64,000 nt of DNA from Exiguobacterium sp018617385 (GTDB lineage: Bacteria; Bacillota; Bacilli; Exiguobacteriales; Exiguobacteriaceae), in the NCBI RefSeq assembly GCF_018617385.1, contig NZ_JACSKA010000001.1, forward strand, positions 496,001 through 560,000. The letters are read 5' to 3'. Shown one piece after another: positions 1 to 8,060 of this stretch (position 1 is the stretch's first letter; every line of letters begins with the position of its first letter). The notes beneath the pieces were generated by a model. It searched no databases and was not told where the DNA came from. It worked only from the letters and a program-made list of their open reading frames with translations. The position numbers and the translations under genes were made by a program.

Positions 1-1
1 T

Positions 2-1162
2 GGTGTCTTCAAGTACGCAAGTTTCTTCGTCGAGAACGTCAACTCGGTATTCGGCTTCTCGCTGAACGACCCAGAGATTCCACTACCACTCGGGATCTCA
101 TTCTTCACGTTCCAAGCGATGAGTTACGTCATCGACGTGTATCGGAACGATGGGCGTCTCCAGAAGAACATTTTTGATTTGGCACTTTACGTATCATTCT
201 TCCCGCAATTGATTGCCGGACCGATCGTCCGTTACCAAACGGTCGCAGATGAGATTGTGGACCGCCGTGAGACGATTGATGATTTCGTCTATGGGGTCCA
301 GCGTTTCGTCATCGGTCTAGGGAAGAAGATGATTTTAGCGAACAGTTGTGGATATGTGGCCGACCAAGTGTTCAGTCAATCGGCAGGGGACCTGTCGACG
401 ACGCTTGCATGGATTGGGATCATTGCCTATTCCCTTCAAATCTATTTTGACTTCTCAGGATATTCGGATATGGGAATTGGACTCGGACGGATGTTTGGCT
501 TCCACTTCTTAGAGAACTTCAATTATCCATATATTTCGAAGTCTGTTTCTGAGTTTTGGCGCCGTTGGCATATGTCGCTCGGTTCATGGTTCCGTGACTA
601 CGTCTATATCCCACTCGGTGGAAATCGTAACGGAGAGTGGAAAACCTATCGCAACTTGGCGGTCGTCTGGCTGTTGACCGGAGTCTGGCACGGGGCGAGC
701 TGGACGTTTATTGCGTGGGGCGTCTATTACGGTGTCTTCATCATGTTCGAACGGGCATTTCTCGGGAAATGGCTCGCTGCGTGGCCGGCATGGCTCGCGC
801 ATGTGTTCACATTATTCGTCGTCGTCATCGGTTGGGTATTCTTCCGTGCCGATAACTTCACGTACGCGATTGACTATCTGCAAGTCATGTTCGGCTTACA
901 CGGCGGTGAAGTGTTCGATCAGACGGCATACTTCTATCTCGTCCAATACGGAACGGTTCTTCTGTTGGCGATGATTGCTGCCACACCGCTTCCGAAGATG
1001 CTGGTCGCTCATTTCTTGCGCCACGAGGTGGACTCGGAACGTCCGGTTCTTGCCGCGAGCGCAGGTCTTGCCCGAGCAGCTTATATCTTGCTCATTTTCG
1101 GCATCTCGATTTCGTATGTCGTCTCAAGTACATTTAATCCGTTTATTTATTTCCGGTTCTAA
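2..1162 (+). CDS. AlgI-like membrane-bound O-acyltransferase (MBOAT), 5'-truncated
   Basis: The reading frame is open from base 2, so the N-terminus lies upstream; 386 residues are visible against about 470 for a full AlgI/PatA/DltB-type MBOAT. MBOAT hallmarks are present: FPQLIAGPIVRY, then WRRWHMSLGSWFRDYVYIPLGG, then GVWHGASWTFIAWG, whose His is the invariant catalytic residue of the family. Many hydrophobic segments indicate a polytopic membrane protein. Family members move acyl (usually acetyl) groups across the membrane onto an extracellular polysaccharide or wall polymer. The next gene, 12 bases on, is an AlgJ-like partner, which supports polysaccharide O-acylation; the polymer itself cannot be told from this window. 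Confidence 0.93.
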   Translation, partial: GVFKYASFFVENVNSVFGFSLNDPEIPLPLGISFFTFQAMSYVIDVYRNDGRLQKNIFDLALYVSFFPQLIAGPIVRYQTVADEIVDRRETIDDFVYGVQRFVIGLGKKMILANSCGYVADQVFSQSAGDLSTTLAWIGIIAYSLQIYFDFSGYSDMGIGLGRMFGFHFLENFNYPYISKSVSEFWRRWHMSLGSWFRDYVYIPLGGNRNGEWKTYRNLAVVWLLTGVWHGASWTFIAWGVYYGVFIMFERAFLGKWLAAWPAWLAHVFTLFVVVIGWVFFRADNFTYAIDYLQVMFGLHGGEVFDQTAYFYLVQYGTVLLLAMIAATPLPKMLVAHFLRHEVDSERPVLAASAGLARAAYILLIFGISISYVVSSTFNPFIYFRF

Positions 1163-1174
1163 GGAGGGCTGACA

Positions 1175-2395
1175 ATGGAACAACAAACCAAAAGCGAACA
1201 AGTCCGTTCGAAAGGACGGCGCCTCTCTTGGGTGGTCAACAGTATCCTCTTGCTCGGCTTCCTTGGCACCATCTTTTATGGACTTGCCGTCTACGCTTTC
1301 GGGACGGAGCAGGAACGCTCGGCCACGGAGGGACGCATGTTGGCCCAGCGCCCTGAGCCATCCATCGAAACGATTTTGAATGGGTCGTACATGGAGGAGT
1401 TCGAGGCGTCAGCGAACGACCAGGTGTTTGAGCGAAACCTGTGGATTGAAACGCAGGCCTGGGTGCAACTGAACGTGTTGCAACAACAGATGAATAACGG
1501 CGTCATCAGCATCGATGGATTCTTATACGGTCCGGATGCGAACGAAAGTCAGTATTCTTCGCTCGGTGTATTCTTCAAAGAATTCAAAAAAGAGATGGAT
1601 GATGCCGGCATCCCGTCTTACTTCGCCTCGGCACCAAGTAAGCCGGTCTATGCGACGCGACAAAACATCTTCCCGGCTTACATCGAGTCGGCGGATGCGG
1701 AGAATCGTGACGAGTTACATGAGCGGATCGAAGAGAATGACATCCCGCTCATCGACTTGGAGGAGACGCTCGGTGACGAACCGGGCGAGGACATCTATTT
1801 CAAAACCGATCACCATTGGCGAGCGGAAGGGGCATTCCTCGCATACGGTCAAATCATGGACCGCTTAAGCGAGCAGTTCCCGGATGCACCGGTGTTGACC
1901 GCAGATAAGATGGACGTGAAGACGGTCGACGGGACGTTCTACGGGTCTCATGCCCGGGAAATCTCGATGCCGTATGTCGAATCGGCGGACACGTTCACGT
2001 ATCTCGAACCGAAAGACGGATTCACGACGACGGTCTGTCAAAACGGGGATGACTGTGGACATGGTGTCCTCGACAAAGACGTGTTGAACAACACGGACGA
2101 CTTCACGAACTACTACAACTTGTTCATGGGTGACAACTACGCCCTTGCGAAAATCACGCAGGAGAATCCGAGAAATGACGATCATCTCCTCGTGTTGAAA
2201 GATTCTTATGCGAACCCGGTACTCGGCTACCTTGGCGAGTCGTTCGGGACGGTATCGGCAATCGACGTTCGCTATCTCGATGACTACGATGTCAGCATCG
2301 CTGAATATGCGAAAGAGAACGATGTCGATGCGGTTCTGTTCTTACACAATGACCGAATCACAGGACTCGGGTCGATGTATCAAGAAGGTCTGTGA
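1175..2395 (+). CDS. AlgJ/AlgX-like DHHW-family O-acetylation partner, membrane-anchored
   Basis: This 406-residue protein has one N-terminal membrane segment (about residues 19-42) followed by an extracytoplasmic SGNH-like domain. The DHHW signature is at residues 212-215, and KDSY near residue 339 fits the Ser-containing motif of AlgJ/AlgX proteins. These proteins take the acyl group delivered by an AlgI-type channel and transfer it to the polysaccharide outside the cell. The start is well supported by AAGGAGG seven bases upstream, and the gene follows the MBOAT gene after 12 bases, so the two are very likely co-transcribed. The acceptor polymer is unknown. Confidence 0.88.
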   Translation: MEQQTKSEQVRSKGRRLSWVVNSILLLGFLGTIFYGLAVYAFGTEQERSATEGRMLAQRPEPSIETILNGSYMEEFEASANDQVFERNLWIETQAWVQLNVLQQQMNNGVISIDGFLYGPDANESQYSSLGVFFKEFKKEMDDAGIPSYFASAPSKPVYATRQNIFPAYIESADAENRDELHERIEENDIPLIDLEETLGDEPGEDIYFKTDHHWRAEGAFLAYGQIMDRLSEQFPDAPVLTADKMDVKTVDGTFYGSHAREISMPYVESADTFTYLEPKDGFTTTVCQNGDDCGHGVLDKDVLNNTDDFTNYYNLFMGDNYALAKITQENPRNDDHLLVLKDSYANPVLGYLGESFGTVSAIDVRYLDDYDVSIAEYAKENDVDAVLFLHNDRITGLGSMYQEGL

Positions 2396-2431
2396 TCGAA
2401 CGCGATTCCTTCGAAAAGGCAGGTGCGCTTC

Positions 2432-3745
2432 ATGAACGTATTGCTACCGGTATTCTTCCACTCCGCGATGGGTGGGCTTCATCGACATATCCTCTCATCT
2501 GTGAAAGTGCTCATTCGAGAGGGTCATGAGGTGACCGTCGTCTGTAAGCCGGGTCCCTTTGCCGAAGAGGTAGAGGCGCTCGGTGGGCAGGTCATGCGAA
2601 CCGATTATTCCAATAAGGACGTCACCCGTGTGATCGATGTGGTAGAGACACAATCCTTCGATCTGGTGTATGCCCATCCGTTCGATTCACGACAGGTCGG
2701 CCTAGCGGTGGCAGAGACGCACAGCATCCCGTTCGTCCTCGTCATCCATGGGATGTATCATGATGAGATTGAGCAGTATCATACGAGCGTCTCGCGCGTG
2801 ATTGCCGTCTCGAAACGGATCGCGACCCATCTCGTGGAGCACTGTCCGGCCATCGAATCGAAGCTCACCGTCATTCCGAACGGAGTCGATGATGCATTCG
2901 TCCCGGATACGACGAGTGTGTCGTCAGAGCGCGTGACGGGTCTATTCACCTCGCGACTAGATGCGGACAAACTGTTCATTTTAGATGTCTTTTTGGATGC
3001 GCTAGAAGACGAGCGGATCAAGTCGTTACCGATTGATTGGCTCATTGTCGGGGACGGGACACAACGGGAAAAATACGCATCACGTTATGAGGAAGCGCTA
3101 GAAGGGACCAGTCAGACGATGGACTGGCTTGGTTGGATCGAGCAAGACGATTTACCCGAAGTGATGCGTCGTGCCGATTTCGTCATCGCCCCAGGACGCT
3201 CTGCGCTAGAAGGGATGGCGGTCGGCAAACCGACCATCGCCGTCGGGAGCAAAAGTTATCAAGGGCTGGTCACACCTTCGACGTGGCAAGATATTGCGAG
3301 TACGAACTTTGGTGGCATCGGGACGAAATACGATGGATACACATCGGGTCGAATCGGTGATGCCATCCTCGAATTGATGGATGAGACGACGAGACGAGAG
3401 CTCGCACGTTTCTCAGCCGCACTCGTGGATGAACATTTCCGTGATGAAGCGGCGCAACGGCTTCTCCTTGATCTGCTCGAAGAGGTGAGACAAGAGGGAG
3501 TCGAGGAAATCGATTTGGTGGCTCGTTATCCACACGTTCGTTACGACCAACTGCATGCTCGTCGTGCGAACCGGATCTGTTCGTGGAAATTAGCGGATCG
3601 GGAGCAACGACTGGAAGCCATGCGCGAGGAGCTCGAGACGACCAAACGACACCTTGATGAATTTCGTGCGATTCAATCGGAGCAGTCCGCCGAGATCAGT
3701 CAGTTACGATTAGCCCTTCAGCGACTGTCCGATGAAACCGAATAA
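2432..3745 (+). CDS. GT4-family glycosyltransferase with C-terminal coiled coil
   Basis: The protein has a two-lobed GT-B layout. The N-terminal lobe opens with MNVLLPVFFHSAMGGLHRH (a nucleotide-sugar-type G-rich start) and the C-terminal lobe carries the donor-binding pattern PGRSALEGMAVGKPTIAVG typical of GT4 retaining enzymes. The last 45 residues are charged and heptad-like, probably a coiled coil. I chose ATG 2432 because AGGTG sits six bases upstream; a GTG three codons earlier is less likely. It follows the AlgI/AlgJ pair by 36 bases and is closed by a terminator, so it probably makes or decorates the polymer that pair acylates. The sugar specificity cannot be read from the sequence. 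Confidence 0.85.
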   Translation: MNVLLPVFFHSAMGGLHRHILSSVKVLIREGHEVTVVCKPGPFAEEVEALGGQVMRTDYSNKDVTRVIDVVETQSFDLVYAHPFDSRQVGLAVAETHSIPFVLVIHGMYHDEIEQYHTSVSRVIAVSKRIATHLVEHCPAIESKLTVIPNGVDDAFVPDTTSVSSERVTGLFTSRLDADKLFILDVFLDALEDERIKSLPIDWLIVGDGTQREKYASRYEEALEGTSQTMDWLGWIEQDDLPEVMRRADFVIAPGRSALEGMAVGKPTIAVGSKSYQGLVTPSTWQDIASTNFGGIGTKYDGYTSGRIGDAILELMDETTRRELARFSAALVDEHFRDEAAQRLLLDLLEEVRQEGVEEIDLVARYPHVRYDQLHARRANRICSWKLADREQRLEAMREELETTKRHLDEFRAIQSEQSAEISQLRLALQRLSDETE

Positions 3746-3757
3746 GGTATAGCCAGG

Positions 3758-3786
3758 GAGAACTTCACATCAGAAGTTCTCTTTTT
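3758..3786 (+). terminator. Rho-independent terminator of the AlgI/AlgJ/GT4 operon
   Basis: A perfect 9-bp stem (GAGAACTTC / GAAGTTCTC) with a 6-base loop is followed by TTTTT, 12 bases after the glycosyltransferase stop. Confidence 0.88.
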
Positions 3787-3910
3787 GAATATAACGAATT
3801 TATTTTTAGTTGAGTGACGAATGTCACGAGAAGTCTTTCATATCCACTATAGTCAAAATAAGTATATTTTATGTTACTTTAGCACCATCTATATTACAAA
3901 ATTTACATAA

Positions 3911-3940
3911 TTGTTTCACTTTTAGGGTACATTTTACTAT
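3911..3940 (+). promoter_or_regulatory. possible sigma-A promoter for the Ig-repeat protein
   Basis: TTGTTT and TACTAT are separated by 18 bases, 64 bases before the start of the large secreted protein. TAGGGT and ACCCTA form an imperfectly centred inverted repeat overlapping the -10, which could be an operator or coincidence. The remainder of the 3787-4004 gap is AT-rich and holds no convincing gene. Confidence 0.3.
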
Positions 3941-4004
3941 CACCCTAGAAGCACGAACATCATGTATACCTGTCGCCATGTTTTTTGTGAAGGAGGATGC
4001 ATGA

Positions 4005-6926
4005 ATGAAAAAAGTCGTTGCTCTTTTTTTGTGTTTTTTCTTACTTGTCGGGTTCACCATCGTACCAGGGTCTGGGGTTGAGGCGAGTTCCTCATCCGTG
4101 CAGCACGTGTTTTCTCCAAAATCGTATACGCATTATGGGGGGACGACGTATGCGGTCAAGAAGTTCACTTATCCGAAGACGGTGAAAGTGAGGTTGTCCA
4201 ATGGACAGTACGCGTATCGAAGTGTCAAATGGTCCAAAGTCAGCTTTCAAAAAGCTTATTTGAATCGGACACAGCGGCTCGTCGGAACGGTTCATGGGAC
4301 AAGTAAGAAGGCGGTATGGTCGGTCCGCATCAAGAATTATCCCGTTCGGATCACGACACCGGTCATCCGGTCAGTCGGTAAGAAACAAATTCCGAGCATG
4401 CCGAAACTGTTGACAGCTCATTTCGCGAACGGACAGCGCTCCACGTACAAATTGACGTGGGGACCTCGTTCGACGAATACAATCGGCACGAAGTATGTCA
4501 GTTATCGGGCGAGCGGCTTGAATGTCGCCTTCTCGGGCAAAGTGAAGTTGAACGTTCGAGATGTCATGTTGACGCAACCGGTCTTCACCATCTTAACGAA
4601 CAATGAACAGATTCAAGCAGTCGGTAACATCCACTACCCGGAAAAGGGGATCCGTCACTACTTAATCGCGGAGAACCGGGAAACAAAGAAACAGTATAAG
4701 AAAAACATCTACCCGAATCGGGACGGCTCGTATAAAGTCGCCTCCCTCCCGCTCAAGCCTGAGTCGTATAACGTCTATGTCCAATCGGGAGTCAAACGGA
4801 CATCCCCGGTCGTCGTGACATTGAAAGACGGACAGGTTCCGGATGACACGGAAGCGGATATCCGAAAGTTATTAAAAGGGCTCCTTTTGAATATCGACGT
4901 GACCAATCCGTTATTGCAGGACATCGTCTTCCCGCAAATTGACGGTGTGACGTTCTCGATTGGATCGAACAACGATGCCTTGTCGAGTTCAGGAAAAGTG
5001 ACACGCGGCACGAAAGATGAGCTTGTGACGTTCACGATTCAAGCGAAGCGTGGAGAAATCAAGGAATCGATCACGTATACCAACATCTTGATTCCGAAAC
5101 GCTCGCAGACGGACGAGGAAGAGCTCGACCTCTGGCTCAACAGTATCCAAATCGATAATCCGCTCACGAAGAATATCGACTTGCCGACTTATCCAGGTGT
5201 CGTCTTCTCGATTGACTCGAGCAATCCAGCGGTCGTCTCCTCATCAGGTGTCGTCACACGAGGTGACCAAGATGTGTATGTCAATTTGACGGTGCGAGCG
5301 ACGAAAGGTTCAGTGACACGGACGAAGTCCTTCCCGAATATCCTCGTACCGAAGAAAGATGCATCGGCGGAGAGTCTCATCGATGATTACCTGAACCGAC
5401 TCGTCATTTCGAGTCCGGTGACGACAAACATCACACTCCCTCCACTCGCTGGAGCGACGGTGACGCTGACTTCATCGAATCAAGCGGTCATCACGAACGG
5501 CGGGGTCGTCACACGCGGCATGACGGATCAATCGGTCTCACTCGTCGTGACGGTGACAAAAGATGGGGTGACGAAGACGAAAATCTTCCTCGGTCTGCTT
5601 GTGCCGAAGAAAGAAGGTGGGGCTGAAGGAGCGGTCGACGACTACTTGGCGGGACTGTCCATCAATAGCCCGTTGACTGCAAACATCGTCTTGCCACCAT
5701 TCACGGGAGGCACTGCGACGCTGTCCTCATCGAATCAAGCGGTCGTCTCGAACAGTGGGGTCGTGACGCGTGGCACGATGGATCAAACGGTGTCGATCAC
5801 GGTCAATGCGACGAAAGACGGCGTGACGAAATCACGTACGTTCTCGAACTTGCTCGTACCGAAGAAAGAAGGCGGAGCTGAAGGGGAAGTAGACGACTAC
5901 TTGGCAACACTGTCGATTACAAGTCCACTCACAGCGAACATCGTCTTACCACCATTCACAGGAGGCACGGCGACGTTGTCCTCATCGAATCCAGCGGTCG
6001 TCTCGAACAGTGGGGTCGTGACGCGTGGCACGATGGATCAAACGGTATCGATCACGGTCAATGCGACGAAAGATGGCGTGACGAAATCACGTACGTTCTC
6101 GAACTTGCTCGTACCGAAAGATGATGCGTTGTTGACAGCCGAGCTCGACGCGGCTTTGAATGCCATCAACCTTGGCAATCTCATCAACTTGTCGACCAAT
6201 ATCTCACTCCCGTCCGCATCGAACGGAATCAACGTCAGTTGGTCTTCGAATCAACCGGGTGTCATCTCGAACACCGGAGTGATTCAACAAGATCCGACCG
6301 AGTCGAAACCATTCATCTTGACGGCTTCGGTCACGAAGAGCGGCTTGACGCGGACGAAGACCTTTAACGGTTCGGTCGCTGCGAATGTTCAATTGGTCCT
6401 AGGGGATGATGTGACAAAAATCAAGTCGACATTCGGAACGTTGTATCCGGTATTTGATTTGTCGTTACCAACGAGCTTGAATGGTTCTCCGCTCACATGG
6501 ACATCAAGTAACCCGACGCTGATGACGAGTGCGGGGGATGTTCGTGAGACCGACATCGTTTCACCGTTTACGTTATCTGTTGAGAATGCGAGTACGATCC
6601 AAATGATCAATATGTCGACACAAGACGTCGATACGGGACTACTCGGTGGATTGATCGACACACTCGGTGCGATTGTCAATCCGGTCGTCAATGCACTAGG
6701 GGGCAATTCTCAAAGTGCAACGCTCCCATCAGAGTATGGTGGTTTGCTTGGAATCGGAGCGAAGAGCATCACGAACTGGGAGAGTTCACATCCAGACCTC
6801 GTGACGATTCAAGGGTATAACGTGACGATTAAACGTGATCAGCAAGACCACTTGGTTGTTCTACAAGCGAAGTATCAAGGAATCAATCAACCGATTCCAA
6901 TCATCGTCAAATTGTCGAAGCAATAA
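4005..6926 (+). CDS. large secreted protein of atrophied bacterial Ig-like repeats
   Basis: The 973-residue protein starts with a signal peptide (KK, a hydrophobic run, then VEASS at about residues 24-28). Residues 30-190 hold two Ig-like group 4-type segments (KVRLSNGQYAYRSVKW, ANGQRSTYKLTWG). From about residue 283 there are five 85-residue modules with the pattern D-x-x-L-x-x-L-x-I-x-x-P-L-T-x-N-I-x-LP ... SSN-x-A-V-x-S-x-x-G-V-V-T-R-G ... L-V-P-K, then two or three diverged copies. No LPXTG, SLH or other anchor is seen, so it may be released or bound non-covalently. Start ATG 4005 has AGGAGG nine bases upstream. The fold suggests adhesion or a structural surface role; no catalytic motif is seen. 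Confidence 0.85.
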   Translation: MKKVVALFLCFFLLVGFTIVPGSGVEASSSSVQHVFSPKSYTHYGGTTYAVKKFTYPKTVKVRLSNGQYAYRSVKWSKVSFQKAYLNRTQRLVGTVHGTSKKAVWSVRIKNYPVRITTPVIRSVGKKQIPSMPKLLTAHFANGQRSTYKLTWGPRSTNTIGTKYVSYRASGLNVAFSGKVKLNVRDVMLTQPVFTILTNNEQIQAVGNIHYPEKGIRHYLIAENRETKKQYKKNIYPNRDGSYKVASLPLKPESYNVYVQSGVKRTSPVVVTLKDGQVPDDTEADIRKLLKGLLLNIDVTNPLLQDIVFPQIDGVTFSIGSNNDALSSSGKVTRGTKDELVTFTIQAKRGEIKESITYTNILIPKRSQTDEEELDLWLNSIQIDNPLTKNIDLPTYPGVVFSIDSSNPAVVSSSGVVTRGDQDVYVNLTVRATKGSVTRTKSFPNILVPKKDASAESLIDDYLNRLVISSPVTTNITLPPLAGATVTLTSSNQAVITNGGVVTRGMTDQSVSLVVTVTKDGVTKTKIFLGLLVPKKEGGAEGAVDDYLAGLSINSPLTANIVLPPFTGGTATLSSSNQAVVSNSGVVTRGTMDQTVSITVNATKDGVTKSRTFSNLLVPKKEGGAEGEVDDYLATLSITSPLTANIVLPPFTGGTATLSSSNPAVVSNSGVVTRGTMDQTVSITVNATKDGVTKSRTFSNLLVPKDDALLTAELDAALNAINLGNLINLSTNISLPSASNGINVSWSSNQPGVISNTGVIQQDPTESKPFILTASVTKSGLTRTKTFNGSVAANVQLVLGDDVTKIKSTFGTLYPVFDLSLPTSLNGSPLTWTSSNPTLMTSAGDVRETDIVSPFTLSVENASTIQMINMSTQDVDTGLLGGLIDTLGAIVNPVVNALGGNSQSATLPSEYGGLLGIGAKSITNWESSHPDLVTIQGYNVTIKRDQQDHLVVLQAKYQGINQPIPIIVKLSKQ
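4850..6118 (+). repeat. tandem 255-bp coding repeats (Ig-like modules)
   Basis: At least five consecutive modules of about 85 codons are visible in protein. The pair 5631-5885 and 5886-6118 is nearly identical at DNA level over its second half, including silent positions, with period 255 bases. Earlier copies are more diverged, indicating ordered expansion with one recent duplication. Confidence 0.85.
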
Positions 6927-6927
6927 G

Positions 6928-6964
6928 AAAGAACGGAGTCGCACAGTTGCGCCTCCGTTCTTTT
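6928..6964. terminator. bidirectional terminator between convergent genes
   Basis: A long stem (AAAGAACGGAG with CGCA extension, pairing with TGCG and CTCCGTTCTTT) lies between the stop of the Ig-repeat gene and the stop of the minus-strand gene at 6967. Both flanks carry A/T tracts, so it can serve both. Confidence 0.82.
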
Positions 6965-6966
6965 GG

Positions 6967-7260
6967 TCAATGTGCTGTGAAGCGAGCTGGTCCAATCGAA
7001 GAGACGAGACGTGTCGCGGCACGTAAGCAATCCAGCTGTCTCGTATACACACGGCTCACATCGGAAAAGGCAGAAGGGAGATGGTCCGAATCGAGGGGAC
7101 CTTGTCGCATATAAGGAGATTCCCCGGCGCCGAGCGGTGTCGGATGAATCACGAACTTATAGTGAGTCGGGTCGAGCTCGACAACCTCAATCTCTGCAAA
7201 CAGTCGTGCATCGCGTGTATACAAGAAGCGGGTGGATAACCACTTATCTGAATCTGTCAT
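6967..7260 (-). CDS. small protein of unknown function (97 aa)
   Basis: I do not recognise this protein. It is soluble, without membrane segments or cysteine motifs except one Cys, and reads like an ordinary folded protein (TRDARLFAEIEVVELDP, HYKFVIHPTPLGAGE). GGGAGGA lies ten bases before ATG 7260, and the gene ends exactly at a shared bidirectional terminator, both of which argue that it is real rather than a shadow. It is transcribed convergently with the Ig-repeat gene and divergently from the ydcF-like gene. Function unknown. Confidence 0.6.
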   Translation of the reverse strand: MTDSDKWLSTRFLYTRDARLFAEIEVVELDPTHYKFVIHPTPLGAGESPYMRQGPLDSDHLPSAFSDVSRVYTRQLDCLRAATRLVSSIGPARFTAH

Positions 7261-7446
7261 GGGTCACCAGTCCTCCCTCAAGAAGTCTTACCTCCCTTAT
7301 CATAAAACAATTTTTGGATATTTCAAATGTTATTTTCATATTTATGTAAATATACTTACTTGAAATTGTAAAAAAGAGCGGATTCGTGCAATCATTCCTT
7401 TGTTTGAGTAAAGTTAGGAAAGAACGTACGAAGGCGGGGTGACAAC

Positions 7447-7941
7447 ATGAGAAAGAACGCATCAGGGACATATCGGTTCGTCATCATCCTTGGGGCGAAA
7501 GTGAATGGGATACGACCATCCCGGGCGCTCCAACATCGAATTGACGTTGCGGCCGCCTATGCGAAGGCACATCCTCATGTCGAACTGATCGCAACAGGTG
7601 GACAAGGACCGGATGAAGGGATGGCGGAGGCGCGTGTCATTGAACGAGAACTGATGGCGCAAGGAATCGATGCTACGCGGATTCATGTGGAAGCGACATC
7701 GACGTCGACGATCGAGAACTTTGAGCATAGCCGTCCGATTTGGGACGGAGCATCAGGTGTGACGATTGTGACGAATGACTTTCATGTGCCGCGGGCCCGT
7801 TTGATTGCGAGACTGTATTTTCAGCTCGAGAGCGATGCCCTATATGCACCGACCCCACCGCTTGCGAAAGGGCGATATCTCATTCGTGAAGTATTGGCGT
7901 ATGTGAAGCTGTTGGGACGTTATGTATTCAATCGAACATGA
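7447..7941 (+). CDS. YdcF/ElyC-family (DUF218) protein
   Basis: The 164-residue protein has the DUF218 order of motifs: VIILGAKVNG near residue 15, ALQHRIDVAAAY, ATGGQGPDEGMAEARVI around residues 55-72, EATSTSTIEN, and VTNDFHVPRA around residue 113. SanA/ElyC/YdcF proteins are linked to envelope and wall-precursor metabolism; B. subtilis YdcF-type relatives lack a proven reaction. Here there is no membrane anchor, so this is the short soluble form. GGGGTG precedes ATG 7447 and a terminator follows, so it is a single-gene unit. Confidence 0.85.
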   Translation: MRKNASGTYRFVIILGAKVNGIRPSRALQHRIDVAAAYAKAHPHVELIATGGQGPDEGMAEARVIERELMAQGIDATRIHVEATSTSTIENFEHSRPIWDGASGVTIVTNDFHVPRARLIARLYFQLESDALYAPTPPLAKGRYLIREVLAYVKLLGRYVFNRT

Positions 7942-7949
7942 ACGAGGAG

Positions 7950-7976
7950 AGAGTGGAGACATCCACTCTTTTTTTC
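7950..7976 (+). terminator. terminator of the ydcF-like gene
   Basis: GAGTGGA and TCCACTC form a 7-bp stem with a GACA loop, followed by seven T residues. Confidence 0.88.
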
Positions 7977-8021
7977 ATTTACTTTTATTGTAAATAAGCA
8001 ACAGGTAATAAGTACAAAATA

Positions 8022-8030
8022 TGGTAAAAT
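8022..8030 (+). promoter_or_regulatory. possible extended -10 for the zinc-ribbon operon
   Basis: TGG directly precedes TAAAAT, an extended -10 form, 31 bases before ATG 8061. No good -35 is seen at the right spacing. Confidence 0.3.
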
Positions 8031-8060
8031 GATTCGTATTATGTTATAGAGAGGTGAATT

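Noticed and set aside
3810..4004. A 64-codon reading frame in the AT-rich gap before the Ig-repeat gene
   Set aside because: No ribosome binding site and biased composition; it overlaps the promoter and SD of the next gene.
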